Below the pieces are notes generated by a model that did not search any database, was not told where the DNA came from, and saw nothing but the letters and a program-made list of their open reading frames with translations. The position numbers and the translations under genes were made by a program. A DNA stretch of 64,000 bases from Iningainema tapete BLCC-T55 (lineage in GTDB: Bacteria > Cyanobacteriota > Cyanobacteriia > Cyanobacteriales > Nostocaceae): assembly GCF_014698965.1 (NCBI RefSeq), contig NZ_JACXAE010000093.1, forward strand, positions 17,366 through 81,365, given 5' to 3'. Positions 26,591 to 35,303 of this stretch are shown in pieces (the first letter of the stretch is position 1; each line of letters starts with the position of its first letter).

Positions 26591-27182
26591 GAAATCTCCT
26601 TGAGATAAATACCTATTATTTGCAAGGTGGGAAATTTTTCTAGTGAGGAAGTGTACTCATTCGTGGACGTGACGGCTATTAAACCTGGTTTTTGCCTAGT
26701 ATATTGAACCATTAGATCGCATTTACTTATCTAGACCAAGCCTAATGGCTCTGGCTGGATGTTGCGCTTTAGGCAATTTAAGGAAGGTCTTCTATTGCAC
26801 ATCCTATGTTAATCCCTTGATCTTGCTTGTTTGTCTTCAACTTCTTTTAGGGATTTAAAAATTTTCTTTTCAATTTTTTACATGGTGCAATATTTTTTAA
26901 TTCTCAATATCTTATCCCAGTCATGTTTTCATCATTCCTGCTGTGATTCAAGCTTTTTTGCTCGACATAGCCCAAGTTTACTAGTGATGACCCAGGCTGT
27001 TGTTCAATTTTTACAACAAATGTATTAAATTTAGATACACTTAGTTCATATTTTGAAATACAATCCCATCAAAGGACACTTTTTACAGGCGTTCCACGTC
27101 TCAAACAGTTAAGTAGTACAGTTTAATTACGAAGCACGAGCTGTTATACAGACAAATTTTCTACCCCATGAGGAGCTTAACT
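26591..27182. other. 592-base divergent intergenic region
   Basis: This separates the - strand pnt genes from the + strand DUF2808 gene and must hold both promoters. A 65-codon frame at 26831-27028 is A+T-rich and has no protein-like text. I see no RNA gene, no repeat and no convincing -35/-10 pair. A good ribosome-binding site (GAGGAGC) lies at 27171-27177. Confidence 0.6.
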
Positions 27183-27695
27183 ATGCGACGTTTACTTTCT
27201 GCCATAGCTGTTAGTGGCTGTTTGCTAGCTGGGATCCCAGCTATTAGCTGGGCGCAGAGTTTACCAGGTTTGACACTATTTAGTGGTGTTAAAGGTGAGA
27301 ATCAGTTGCAATATCGCTTGGATTTTGGTGGTCAGATAAATGGTTGGGATCGTTACAGATTAAGAATTTCTAATAAGAAGCTGAGAATAGCTGTTGCTCA
27401 TTTTGTCATTAGTTACCCTGAATATTATAAAGGAAGCTTTGATACCAAGAATGTTGAGGTGAGAGTTAAAGATAAAAAAATTCCTTTGTCTGATGTGAAG
27501 TGGGATAAGGATAATCGCGTAATTGAAATTTTCCCGGCTGAGGCGATTCCCGCAGGTAATAACGTTGAAGTTGTGCTCTCGAATGTGAAAAACCCAGCAT
27601 CTGGTGGAATTTTCTACTTCAACTGCTCGGTGCAATCTCCGGGCGATGTACCATTAACCCGTTACATCGGTACTTGGATTATTAGTATTTCTTAG
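27183..27695 (+). CDS. DUF2808 domain secreted protein
   Basis: I start at the ATG at 27183 because GAGGAGC lies 5 bases before it; an upstream ATG at 27168 would bury that site. The 170-residue product has a signal peptide (RRLLSAIAVSGCLLAGIPA, cleavage near SWAQS) and a single beta-rich domain with FVISYPEYYKGSFDTKNVEV and VEVVLSNVKNPASGGIFYFN, typical of cyanobacterial DUF2808. The function of the family is unknown. It stands alone upstream of the rpmH cluster, with a palindromic repeat after its stop. Confidence 0.85.
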   Translation: MRRLLSAIAVSGCLLAGIPAISWAQSLPGLTLFSGVKGENQLQYRLDFGGQINGWDRYRLRISNKKLRIAVAHFVISYPEYYKGSFDTKNVEVRVKDKKIPLSDVKWDKDNRVIEIFPAEAIPAGNNVEVVLSNVKNPASGGIFYFNCSVQSPGDVPLTRYIGTWIISIS

Positions 27696-27698
27696 CAA

Positions 27699-27726
27699 TC
27701 AGAGACGTTCCATGGAACGTCTCTAC
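27699..27726. repeat. GTAGAGACG-type palindrome, copy 1
   Basis: AGAGACGTTCC and GGAACGTCTCT arms meet around CATG, giving a near-perfect palindrome just after the DUF2808 stop. It belongs to the family with at least twelve members in this window. Confidence 0.85.
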
Positions 27727-27811
27727 AAGGGTTGCAGACAAATAAGACATATGATATAATTATAAATCGTGATTTTTTATAAAAATCGTCTACAAGTAAG
27801 AGGCAAGAATT

Positions 27812-27946
27812 ATGCAAAGAACCTTAGGCGGAACTAACAGAAAAAGAAAGAGAACTTCTGGATTTAGAGCCAGAATGCGGACACCAGATGGTAGAAACGT
27901 GATTAGAGCGCGGCGAAGAAAGGGGCGTCATCGTTTAAGTGTCTAG
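27812..27946 (+). CDS. rpmH: 50S ribosomal protein L34
   Basis: This 44-residue gene is too short for most ORF cut-offs but unmistakable: [20 protein letters not shown] followed by [20 protein letters not shown] and RLSV. It is very basic, as expected for a large-subunit protein that binds rRNA. It lies directly before rnpA (gap 8 bases), the order conserved across bacteria. The cyanobacterial form has QRTLGGT at the N-terminus where others have KRTYQPS. Confidence 0.98.
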   Translation: MQRTLGGTNRKRKRTSGFRARMRTPDGRNVIRARRRKGRHRLSV

Positions 27947-27954
27947 TTGCAGTT

Positions 27955-28377
27955 GTGGCTCTGCCCAAAGCATATCGGCTAAAATCCCGAAAAGATTTCC
28001 AGGCAGTTTTCACTGAAGGAATTCGTCGTCATGGTTCTCACTTAACATTGAGAGCTTTAAGACCATCAGCAAAAACATCTTCCTCTCAGGATACTGCCCC
28101 GAAGATGCCGCCACAAACAGAGCGATCGCATCTTCCTCCCGTCAAAATTGGTATTACGATTAGCACAAAAGTCAGCAAAAGAGCAGTAGTACGCAACCGG
28201 ATCAAGCGTCAAATTGCCGCACTCATGTATGGATTATTGCCCAAATTATCACCGGGATGGCGGCTAGTAGTTGTTGTAAAACCAACAGCAGCAGAACTTG
28301 AGTGCGGAAGCCAACAATTTCTGCAAGAATTAGAGCAGTTGTTGGCACAAGCGGAGGTGTTCAATGGGCATTCGTGA
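27955..28377 (+). CDS. rnpA: Ribonuclease P protein component
   Basis: The 140-residue protein subunit assists the RNase P RNA in removing 5' leaders from pre-tRNAs. It starts at a GTG 8 bases after rpmH (ALPKAYRLKSRKDFQAVF is the typical front) and carries the RNR signature (RAVVRNRIKRQIAALM). Residues 36-60 are a Ser/Pro/Thr-rich insertion (TSSSQDTAPKMPPQTERSH), variable among cyanobacteria. It overlaps the PH-domain gene by 14 bases. Confidence 0.96.
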   Translation: MALPKAYRLKSRKDFQAVFTEGIRRHGSHLTLRALRPSAKTSSSQDTAPKMPPQTERSHLPPVKIGITISTKVSKRAVVRNRIKRQIAALMYGLLPKLSPGWRLVVVVKPTAAELECGSQQFLQELEQLLAQAEVFNGHS

Positions 28378-28756
28378 AGAAGTTTATTTTGAAGGTGGGC
28401 CTCATATTGGGGATCTAATTATCAATATCCTCATTGGATTAACTATAGTGGGCTTACCCTTGACTGTGGGCGCAATTGTGAGAGCATTGTGGCTACGCTT
28501 TCGCATTACCGATCGCCGAGTTTCCGTAACAGGCGGATGGCAAGGACGCGATCGCTCTGACGTAATCTACTCAGAAATTGTCAAAATCGTTAAAGTTCCC
28601 CGTGGTATTGGCATGTGGGGAGATATGGTACTAACTTTAAGAGATGGTAGTCGTCTGGAAATGCGGGCTATTCCCAAGTTTCGGGAAATCTACGACTATA
28701 TTGAAGAAAAAGTTGCAGCAAAAAACCCCAACTACAGCAGTGGAGCAAAGAAATAG
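28364..28756 (+). CDS. PH domain-containing membrane protein
   Basis: The 130-residue protein has a hydrophobic segment (GDLIINILIGLTIVGLPLTV, about 17-40) followed by a bacterial PH-like domain (FRITDRRVSVTGGWQGRDRS, then SEIVKIVKVPRG and MVLTLRDGSRLEMRAIP). Its position between rnpA and yidC is conserved in cyanobacteria, which suggests a membrane-related housekeeping role. The exact function is unknown. Start overlap with rnpA suggests translational coupling. Confidence 0.85.
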   Translation: MGIREEVYFEGGPHIGDLIINILIGLTIVGLPLTVGAIVRALWLRFRITDRRVSVTGGWQGRDRSDVIYSEIVKIVKVPRGIGMWGDMVLTLRDGSRLEMRAIPKFREIYDYIEEKVAAKNPNYSSGAKK

Positions 28757-28877
28757 CTCCCCTGCTCTGTTTCCTCTTTGTGCGGCTATCCGTAGTGTGA
28801 CTATAGTCGCACCTCAATCACGATTTAGATAAATTAGATTCAGTTAAATTACATTACCTCGGTTGAATTGGTGAATA

Positions 28878-30023
28878 ATGGACTTTGGTATCGGGTTCCT
28901 CTCAAATAATGTAATGCTGCCAATCATAGACTTGTTCTATAGCATTGTGCCTAGCTATGGATTGGCAATTGTGGCATTAACATTATTAATTCGCTTTGCG
29001 CTCTATCCTTTGAGTGCAGGCTCAATTCGCAACATGCGACGGATGCGCGTTGTACAACCGCTAATGCAAAAGCGGATGCAAGAAATCAAAGAGCGCTATA
29101 AAGACGATCCGCAAAAACAGCAAGAGGAAATGCTCAGCGTCCAAAAAGAATTTGGCAATCCATTAGCTGGATGTTTTCCCTTACTGTTGCAGATGCCAGT
29201 TTTGTTAGCGCTATTTGCTACATTACGGGGATCGCCTTTTGCCTCAGTTAACTACAATTTAAATTTACAAATTTTACCTACTGAACAAATCGAACGAATT
29301 CAACCCCAAGCCTTTGCGACTCCTCCCCAAAACGTTTACATTGCTGAAGGGGAACACGTTCAGGTAAGTGCTATTCTTCCCGGAGGTAATAAATTAGCGG
29401 TAGGAGAACACACCAAGATTGTGTATCAAACTACCGTTGGCAAGCCATTTCAGGAACTTTTGGCAGAACATCCTGAAACTAAATTAATCCCCGAATGGAA
29501 AATTACCAAAGGGGAAGACAGGATCAAAATAGATCCCGAAGGTAACATAGAAGCTTTGCAACCGGGAGATGTAACAATTCAAGCAACAGTTCCCGGATTA
29601 GCCTCAAACCAAGGATTTTTGTTCATTGATGCTTTAGGCAGAGTAGGTGCAATTGATCCAGACGGCACAATCCACTGGGATATTGTCTCAATGGTTGTCT
29701 TGTTTGGAATCACCCTCTACGTTAGCCAAGTACTTTCTGGGCAGAATTCTACAAGTGCCAACCCACAGCAAGACACAGTAAACAAAATCACTCCAGTTAT
29801 ATTTTCCGGAATGTTTTTGTTCTTCCCCTTACCTGCTGGGGTGCTGATGTATATGGTTATAGGTAACATTTTCCAAACTCTACAAACCTATATCCTCTCT
29901 CGCGAACCTTTGCCAGAGGAATTACAAAAAATTGTAGAGCAACAAGAAAAAGAGGCAGAAGGCACACAACAAAAAGCGTTGCCATTTGAACCAAAAAGTT
30001 CTAAGAAAAAGGCTACAGGTTAA
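28878..30023 (+). CDS. yidC: Membrane protein insertase YidC/Oxa1/Alb3
   Basis: The 381-residue insertase places proteins into the plasma and thylakoid membranes. It has the short N-terminus of cyanobacterial and Gram-positive forms, a first conserved helix ([20 protein letters not shown]), the cytoplasmic [20 protein letters not shown] hairpin and later helices ([36 protein letters not shown]). Between helices lies an added extracytoplasmic region of about 140 residues (about 130-268). Part of it ([20 protein letters not shown]) looks like a bacterial Ig-like BIG2 strand pair. Its stop overlaps the next gene's ATG by one base. Confidence 0.96.
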   Translation: MDFGIGFLSNNVMLPIIDLFYSIVPSYGLAIVALTLLIRFALYPLSAGSIRNMRRMRVVQPLMQKRMQEIKERYKDDPQKQQEEMLSVQKEFGNPLAGCFPLLLQMPVLLALFATLRGSPFASVNYNLNLQILPTEQIERIQPQAFATPPQNVYIAEGEHVQVSAILPGGNKLAVGEHTKIVYQTTVGKPFQELLAEHPETKLIPEWKITKGEDRIKIDPEGNIEALQPGDVTIQATVPGLASNQGFLFIDALGRVGAIDPDGTIHWDIVSMVVLFGITLYVSQVLSGQNSTSANPQQDTVNKITPVIFSGMFLFFPLPAGVLMYMVIGNIFQTLQTYILSREPLPEELQKIVEQQEKEAEGTQQKALPFEPKSSKKKATG

Positions 30024-30544
30024 TGATGACCGATACTCGGATGCAAAGAGGTGAAGAGTGGTTAAAAACACTCCTGCAACTAACTGGCGTATCTGTTGAG
30101 ATTAAGAGCGAGTTGGAAACAAACACTTTTGGTTACGGGGATACTCAAGAACCAGAACCAGATAGCTACTGGTTGACAATTGATGACAGTAACCTCACGC
30201 CAGAACAAATTCGGACTTTTATTGGTTCCGATGGTTCAGTGCTAGATGCCATTCAGTATTTAGCTAATTCTATTCTCAATTTGAACCAAGCATATGAGCA
30301 GCAAGCTTCTTACACTGTTGAGTTGAATGGCTACCGTGTCAAGAGACAAGCGGAAATTCGTGATATGGCTTTATCAGCCGCCGAACAAGTACGTTCCTCT
30401 GGGCAAGAAGTAGAAATTAAATCCCTCAGTTCGGCAGAGCGTCGTCAAATCCATACCTTTTTAAAGGACTTTGATGATTTGGAAACTTTCAGCCGAGGCA
30501 AAGAACCTCACCGTCATCTAGTTGTACGCCGTGGATTCAGATAG
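30023..30544 (+). CDS. khpB: Jag/KhpB-type R3H RNA-binding protein
   Basis: The 173-residue protein begins with a Jag-like front (RGEEWLKTLLQLTGVSVEIK), then a KH-like segment with FIGSDGSVLDAIQYL (the GxxG loop is GSDGS), and ends in an R3H domain (SSAERRQIHTFLKDFDDLET, then SRGKEPHRHLVV). Such proteins bind RNA and are encoded right after yidC in many bacteria. The start overlaps the yidC stop, so the two are cotranslated. Its stop sits directly at a palindromic repeat (30544). Confidence 0.9.
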   Translation: MMTDTRMQRGEEWLKTLLQLTGVSVEIKSELETNTFGYGDTQEPEPDSYWLTIDDSNLTPEQIRTFIGSDGSVLDAIQYLANSILNLNQAYEQQASYTVELNGYRVKRQAEIRDMALSAAEQVRSSGQEVEIKSLSSAERRQIHTFLKDFDDLETFSRGKEPHRHLVVRRGFR

Positions 30545-30570
30545 TAGAGACGCCCCGGTGGGGCGTCTCC
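30544..30570. repeat. GTAGAGACG-type palindrome, copy 2
   Basis: GTAGAGACGCCCC pairs with GGGGCGTCTCC around GGT. It starts at the last base of the khpB stop codon. Confidence 0.85.
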
Positions 30571-30703
30571 GTCTCCAAACAATTCGGCAATCCGAATCAA
30601 ATAATTCTTAAAAGTGCATAGTAAAAAAGCTAAACTTAAAGATGTATTTTCAGCCGAGCGCTGATGATAGATAAATTTCAAGTGAGGATGTCTCACAAAT
30701 CCT

Positions 30704-31210
30704 ATGGACGCAATTTTTATTCCGCAGCTAACTAAAGCCCCGGAGCGGACAGAGGAGATTCAGGTTCAAGAGTTTCTCCCTGGATTGGAAACTTTAACGC
30801 CTGTTCGCGGTAGCTTACGTGTTCAGCACAACGGCAATTACCTGGAAGTATCCGGTCAAGCAGAAGCAATCATTACTTGCACTTGTAACCGCTGCTTGCA
30901 AAATTATAATCATCGTTTGGTTGTTGATACAACAGAAATTGTCTGGTTAGATGAAGCAGCTAACGAAACAGATAACTTGCCCTTAGAGCGAGAAGTAGCT
31001 CTGGAAGATTTGGTAGAAACTCTTTCACCTCACGGATATTTTTATCCCAGTGAATGGTTGTATGAGCAAATGTGCTTAGCTATACCCCAACGACAATTAT
31101 GTGATAACAAGTGTCCTGGTATTCAACCAAGTTCCGCTAATAATTCCAATCAACCTGTTGATCGCCGTTGGGCTTCTTTGCAAGCTTTGAAAAACCAAAT
31201 TCAAGGGTGA
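30704..31210 (+). CDS. yceD: YceD (DUF177) family protein
   Basis: The 168-residue protein is the cyanobacterial/plant-type DUF177 protein, linked in plants to 23S rRNA accumulation. It has the two conserved cysteine pairs (TCTCNRCLQNYNH and LCDNKCPG) and the acidic LPLEREVALEDLVETLSP. It follows khpB in the same direction after 160 bases. A stem-loop follows at 31242-31265. Confidence 0.9.
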   Translation: MDAIFIPQLTKAPERTEEIQVQEFLPGLETLTPVRGSLRVQHNGNYLEVSGQAEAIITCTCNRCLQNYNHRLVVDTTEIVWLDEAANETDNLPLEREVALEDLVETLSPHGYFYPSEWLYEQMCLAIPQRQLCDNKCPGIQPSSANNSNQPVDRRWASLQALKNQIQG

Positions 31211-31241
31211 TTGATTTGTACAAATTGCCCATTCCAACAAG

Positions 31242-31265
31242 CCCGGTTTCTCCTGCGAAACCGGG
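31242..31265 (+). terminator. Perfect stem-loop after yceD
   Basis: CCCGGTTTC and GAAACCGGG enclose TCCTGC. There is no T-run. A degenerate copy occurs at 34916-34938, so this may be a dispersed repeat that also ends transcription. Confidence 0.5.
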
Positions 31266-31310
31266 ATAGGCATCTCAATATCCTCAGATCTTGCATCTGC
31301 GTTCTTATCC

Positions 31311-31346
31311 GCCTAGAAATAAATTTCTAGGCTGCATAGCTCAAGT
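31311..31346. repeat. Palindrome plus TGCATAGCTCAAGT tail, copy 1
   Basis: GCCTAGAAAT and ATTTCTAGGC form a palindrome, followed directly by TGCATAGCTCAAGT. The 17 bases GGCTGCATAGCTCAAGT recur at 31694, after a different palindrome. Confidence 0.65.
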
Positions 31347-31403
31347 AAGAAGACAGCTCACTATATATATCTTTTGTAAATATGTGATTCAGTTAACTAC
31401 AGT

Positions 31404-31628
31404 TTAATTTCCAGAATATTTGTCAGTCTGAATTGCTTGCGTATCAGCTCGAATATTTCTAATTTCGGTCATGAGAACTGTAAGCTTGTTATTATTAGAC
31501 TCAAAATTGCGCTACATCCTTTCAAAATTGCGCTGATGATAAGTAACAGTTTCGAGAAAAGCGCTCACCACTAAGCGCATATCAATTAGCTGGTTTTCTA
31601 TTCTGTCCATCCGGTTGCTTTCTGTCAT
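31404..31628 (-). pseudogene. Small helical protein gene with a 21-base duplication carrying a stop
   Basis: On the - strand, ATG at 31628 opens MTESNRMDRIENQLIDMRLV, a coiled-coil start common in small cyanobacterial hypotheticals. It continues to TYHQRNFERM, then TAG, then RNFESNNNKLTVLMTEIRNI in the same frame to a TAA at 31404. The 11 bases CGCAATTTTGA occur on both sides of the stop with a 21-base period, so a 7-codon insertion brought the stop. Without it the frame would encode about 67 residues. Confidence 0.5.
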
Positions 31629-31678
31629 TGTTTAAGGAGTCAATAGCAGAGTCTGGCTATTTCTATACACGATCGCCA

Positions 31679-31724
31679 TGTACTCAAGTACAGGGCTGCA
31701 TAGCTCAAGTCGGTTAAAACCGAC
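31679..31724. repeat. Palindrome plus TGCATAGCTCAAGT tail, copy 2
   Basis: TGTACTCAAGTACA is a perfect palindrome, followed by GGCTGCATAGCTCAAGT at 31694 and a hairpin GTCGGTTAAAACCGAC at 31709-31724. A further related stretch with AAAACGGACTTAAGC follows near 31750. The rest of the 31211-31938 gap holds only this and the entries above. Confidence 0.65.
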
Positions 31725-31938
31725 TAAACAGTTGCTTTTTAGTGCATTAAAACGGACTTAAGCTGTCCAGCCCAGAACTGCAGTTCTAGGCGGATTGCTG
31801 GGAATTAGCGAATTTTTAACCCATCTATAACCTAACTGTCATCAACAATCCGGTATTCTAATTTACTGACTCGAATGGCATGGGCAGGGGCTAACAATCA
31901 ATGCGCTTGCGAAACCAAAGAATAATTAAGGATTATAA

Positions 31939-33084
31939 ATGATGACAAATAGCTACCCAGTGTTTCAACGTATCACCAATGCACGTTTGCTACGTAAAAT
32001 GTGCTTAATAGCACTGACTGTACCGTTCCTAGCAAGTTCTACAATGGCTACTGCCAGCAAGAACAAGAACGAGAGTGAGAACAAGTCATACGCGATCGGA
32101 CTTTGGGGCGATTTACCATACTCAGATATACAGGCGACGACGGGAGTCCCGAACTTGATTGCTGACATGAACGCGCAAAACCTTGCCTTCACAGCCCACA
32201 ATGGCGACTTGAAAGCGGGCAACTCTACACCCAACTCGATCACGCCGACTACCTGCGACGATGCTCTCTACACCCAGTCGCTCGGCTACTTCAATGCCCT
32301 GAAAGCACCAGCAGTCTTCACACCAGGTGACAACGATTGGACAGACTGCGATCGCCCCTCCAACGGTGGATTCAACTCCCGCGAACGCCTTGACTACGAG
32401 CGTCAGGTATTCTTCAGTACGAATTTTACCCTTGGACAGCGTCAACTAGCCCAAGAGGTGCAAACCTCCGCATCATGCCTGAGTGCAAACAACACTGCTG
32501 TACCCTGTGTTGAGAACCGCCGTTGGAAAGTCGGTAAGGTTACTTATGCCACACTCAATGTCCAGGGTTCGTGCAACAACCTATGCGACACTGCACCTGA
32601 TCCCGAAGAGTACGAAGCGCGAAACGCAGCTAATATTGCATGGTTGAAAGAAACTTTCCGAGTGGCAAAAGCAGACAATTCGGTAGCAGTCATGTTGATC
32701 TCCCAAGGCAATCCAGGATGGGATCTCAGCGATCCTACTAGAGCACCTGTGCGCGATCCGAAGACACTTGCCCAAACCGATGGGCAGCCTGATGGGTTCC
32801 AGAGCTATTTATTAGCATTGCGCGATGAGGTAATTGCTTTCCGTAAACCAGTTGCTTACGTACACGGTGACTCGCACTACTTCCGCATTGACAAACCATT
32901 TCAGGATGCTCAAGGCAGACGCCTTGAGAACTTCACTCGTGTCGAGACATTTGGCAACAGTGCAGCGAACGATAACAACGATGTGCAATGGCTGAAGGTA
33001 ACCGTAAAACCCAACAGCCGAGAGGTTTTTTCCTATCAGCCACAGATTGTTCCCAGCAATCGAGTAGCAGTTCCGTCTCCTTGA
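31939..33084 (+). CDS. Secreted metallophosphoesterase-like protein
   Basis: The 381-residue protein has a hydrophobic leader (LLRKMCLIALTVPFLASSTM) and the calcineurin-like phosphoesterase motifs in order: GLWGDLPY, HNGDLKAG, TPGDNDWTDC and HGDSHYFRID near the end. These give Asp, Asn and His metal ligands for a two-metal phosphatase. Two Cys pairs (ASCLSANNTAVPCVENR, GSCNNLCDT) suggest disulfides outside the cytoplasm. Codon use is more G+C-rich than the neighbours, a mild hint of transfer. The substrate is unknown. Confidence 0.85.
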   Translation: MMTNSYPVFQRITNARLLRKMCLIALTVPFLASSTMATASKNKNESENKSYAIGLWGDLPYSDIQATTGVPNLIADMNAQNLAFTAHNGDLKAGNSTPNSITPTTCDDALYTQSLGYFNALKAPAVFTPGDNDWTDCDRPSNGGFNSRERLDYERQVFFSTNFTLGQRQLAQEVQTSASCLSANNTAVPCVENRRWKVGKVTYATLNVQGSCNNLCDTAPDPEEYEARNAANIAWLKETFRVAKADNSVAVMLISQGNPGWDLSDPTRAPVRDPKTLAQTDGQPDGFQSYLLALRDEVIAFRKPVAYVHGDSHYFRIDKPFQDAQGRRLENFTRVETFGNSAANDNNDVQWLKVTVKPNSREVFSYQPQIVPSNRVAVPSP

Positions 33085-33145
33085 TGTCACATGCACATAA
33101 GTAGGTTGGGACAAATAATCGTTTTCACACATCTGATCTCTCCAA

Positions 33146-33186
33146 CCCCCCCAACCCCCCCTTATTAAGGGGGGGTAAGAGGGGAT
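33146..33186. repeat. C/G-run palindrome, second copy
   Basis: CCCCCCC-TTATTAA-GGGGGGG is a perfect palindrome with the same CCCCCCAA lead-in as the copy at 23407. It lies between two convergent genes and could serve as a bidirectional terminator. Confidence 0.7.
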
Positions 33187-33251
33187 CGTATGTAGCCAGT
33201 TTTTGGAGAAACGGTATAACTCTTTTAGTCCGTTTTAAGGGACTTGAGCTA

Positions 33252-33275
33252 CTAGCCTTGAACTTCAGTTCAAGG
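33252..33275. repeat. Hairpin at the 3' end of the glycosyltransferase gene
   Basis: AGCCTTGAACT and AGTTCAAGGCT pair around TC. The right arm overlaps the last codons and stop of the - strand gene at 33265. Confidence 0.65.
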
Positions 33276-34842
33276 CTTTCCATAAACCCAACTCAGTGGG
33301 GTAAATATCTTTCTCTATTTTGTAGTGCTGTTTCTCCAATTTATACTGTAGTGTTGTTGAGAGAGGATTGGTGGGAGAATTATATAAAAAAATATCAGTA
33401 AAACCAGGAGAAATTTGGAGCGGGTTTGACTGTTTCAAAAATTGAAATCTTACTTTTGGTTCCAGCCAATAACTTAAAGATAGTTCACTTGCTAAAGACC
33501 AAATTCCGTCACAAGAACTAATTATTAGTGGACGGGTAGTCTGATTGATAATATTAACTACTTGAGGAGTATACAAACCGCTATATTTAAGCCACCAAGT
33601 TTCTGCTTGAGAACTGATTGCACAAGATATAACTCCAGATGATATCAGCGCAACTGTAATAAGTTGCCACGTTCTGATCGAAATGGAACTCATCTTTGTC
33701 GCTAAACAGTAAGCAACAGCTAGCTGAATACCCAAATAAGCTGGGATGAGATACCGAGGAGATTGCGATCGCACCCCGCCCAAAATTACATCTGGTATGA
33801 TCAAAGGTAGCGCTGTCACACCAATTAATGTTAAGACAAATAACCAAATTTGCTTAGGAGTATTACGACATAGAAAATAAATTGAATATCCTACTAAAAT
33901 TAAGCTGAGTAAAATCGAAACACCTATAATAATTTTCCAAACAAAGTTATTATTTTTATGAAATAACTCATAACCCAAGTCAATAAAAAAATGGCTAAGA
34001 TTGATCCCCCATATCATTATTAGTTTGAACAGCGAAATCTTCTTATCTGTCCAACTGATTGTATTTTTAAATTGTTCTGAATGAGTAATAACCACTAAAA
34101 CCCAAGGTAGGAAAGCTAAAGCTCCCAATAAAGAAGCCCCCAGATAAGCAATAACCTTCTTGCTGAATCGAAATTTTTCGTAAGTAATTATATAAATACC
34201 ATGAGCAATTGTCACAAACCCAGAAAACAAAAATGTATATAATCCTAATGCCACTGTTACTGTATACATTCCCCAACTAAGCTTTGTGTTGATTCGCATT
34301 GACCTGAGTACAGTTGCACTTGACAGTAAAATTGTCACAATCCACAAACTGTACTCTCGTGCTTCCTGTGCATACAACACATGAAAAGGCGACACAGCCA
34401 GCAGCATCACGGCTACCCATCCAATCAGTGATGACTTAAATAATTCCACGCATAGCCAATATATGCATGGAAACGCTAGTAAACTAATCACTGCAGACAA
34501 ACTTCTGATTACCGCGACTGAACTGCCAAAATTTTGCACCCAAAATCGCGTCATTAAATAATATAGTGGAGGATGTTGAGGATCTTCTACTGCCAAAGAT
34601 TTAATAGTATCTGTTAAGGTTTTTCCTGGAGCAGGATGCTGATATTTCTGTAAATCTTCGATACTAGTTGCATTACCATTGCAAAGTCCAACTACTTCTG
34701 ACATTGTGTAGCCAGAAGTCCTTAATGATGTATAAGTTTCATCAAACCAATAAACTTTTTTGTCCAGATTGACAAAGCGAAAAAATATACCAATGATTAT
34801 CACAGCGATCGCCAAAAACTTGAACCCAGTTTTAGGAATCAT
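33265..34842 (-). CDS. GT39-type membrane glycosyltransferase (paralogue A)
   Basis: I start at the ATG at 34842 (MIPKTGFKFLAIAVIIIGIF); a TTG 48 bases upstream is possible. The 525-residue protein is a GT-C-fold glycosyltransferase with about eleven transmembrane helices. The catalytic Asp-Glu lies in the first outer loop (YWFDETYTSLRTSGYT) and is followed by EDPQHPPLYYLMTRFW, both typical of ArnT/PMT-like GT39 enzymes that use polyprenyl-phosphate sugars. It is a close paralogue of the gene at 40109. The C-terminal tail is a soluble beta-rich segment. The acceptor is unknown; cell-envelope or exopolysaccharide decoration is likely. Confidence 0.88.
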   Translation of the reverse strand: MIPKTGFKFLAIAVIIIGIFFRFVNLDKKVYWFDETYTSLRTSGYTMSEVVGLCNGNATSIEDLQKYQHPAPGKTLTDTIKSLAVEDPQHPPLYYLMTRFWVQNFGSSVAVIRSLSAVISLLAFPCIYWLCVELFKSSLIGWVAVMLLAVSPFHVLYAQEAREYSLWIVTILLSSATVLRSMRINTKLSWGMYTVTVALGLYTFLFSGFVTIAHGIYIITYEKFRFSKKVIAYLGASLLGALAFLPWVLVVITHSEQFKNTISWTDKKISLFKLIMIWGINLSHFFIDLGYELFHKNNNFVWKIIIGVSILLSLILVGYSIYFLCRNTPKQIWLFVLTLIGVTALPLIIPDVILGGVRSQSPRYLIPAYLGIQLAVAYCLATKMSSISIRTWQLITVALISSGVISCAISSQAETWWLKYSGLYTPQVVNIINQTTRPLIISSCDGIWSLASELSLSYWLEPKVRFQFLKQSNPLQISPGFTDIFLYNSPTNPLSTTLQYKLEKQHYKIEKDIYPTELGLWKALN

Positions 34843-35303
34843 AGTATGCAATAACTTATTTTTGATATAGCAATCCCATGTGAATTGCAAATGCTAGCTA
34901 TCACAAACCCGGTTTCTTTGAGAAACCTGGTTTCTCTATCTTCGATTTCTTGCTAATTAAAGCTTTATACCTATAAGATGCTGAAAAATCTGGATTAAAT
35001 TTTTTGTTTTTATTGACTAATACTTGTTGGTTGGAAGTTTGAATCCTCAACCAATTGATGCTGCGTTCTGAGTCCTGACAACTAAGTTTTTTTAATGCTT
35101 TCAAAAATATGATGAAGTACAATCAAAAATCAAACGTCATACTTTTGATAGATTTTTCATAAAAACAAATAAATACGCCTTGACTTATGTAAGGGCTAAG
35201 AGCGCAAGTCCATTAAAACGGACTGAAAGAAAGTATTATCTGCAATCTTTGTAGAGACGTTCCGGCGGAACGTCTCTACATTATTTTTTGGATATGTCTA
35301 TTA
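34843..35303. other. Gene-less stretch with dispersed repeats
   Basis: It holds a degenerate CCCGGTTTCT/AGAAACCTGG hairpin (34916-34938), a TCCATTAAAACGGACT element (near 35209) and a palindrome at 35251. A - strand frame of 73 codons at 34901-35122 starts inside one repeat and shows no protein-like text. I see no gene. Confidence 0.6.
35251..35279. repeat. GTAGAGACG-type palindrome, copy 3
   Basis: GTAGAGACGTTCC and GGAACGTCTCTAC form a perfect palindrome around GGC. It lies 25 bases from the 3' end of the hydrolase gene. Confidence 0.85.

Noticed and set aside
26831..27028. 65-codon frame on the + strand before the DUF2808 gene
   Set aside because: It is Phe/Ser-rich from A+T-rich DNA, without a ribosome-binding site or any recognisable pattern.
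32122..33132. Long - strand frames opposite the phosphoesterase gene
   Set aside because: They are shadows of a G+C-richer gene on the + strand that has clear metallophosphoesterase motifs.
34901..35122. 73-codon frame on the - strand
   Set aside because: It starts in or near dispersed repeats, encodes repeat-derived text (KPGFSKKPGL) and has no ribosome-binding site.
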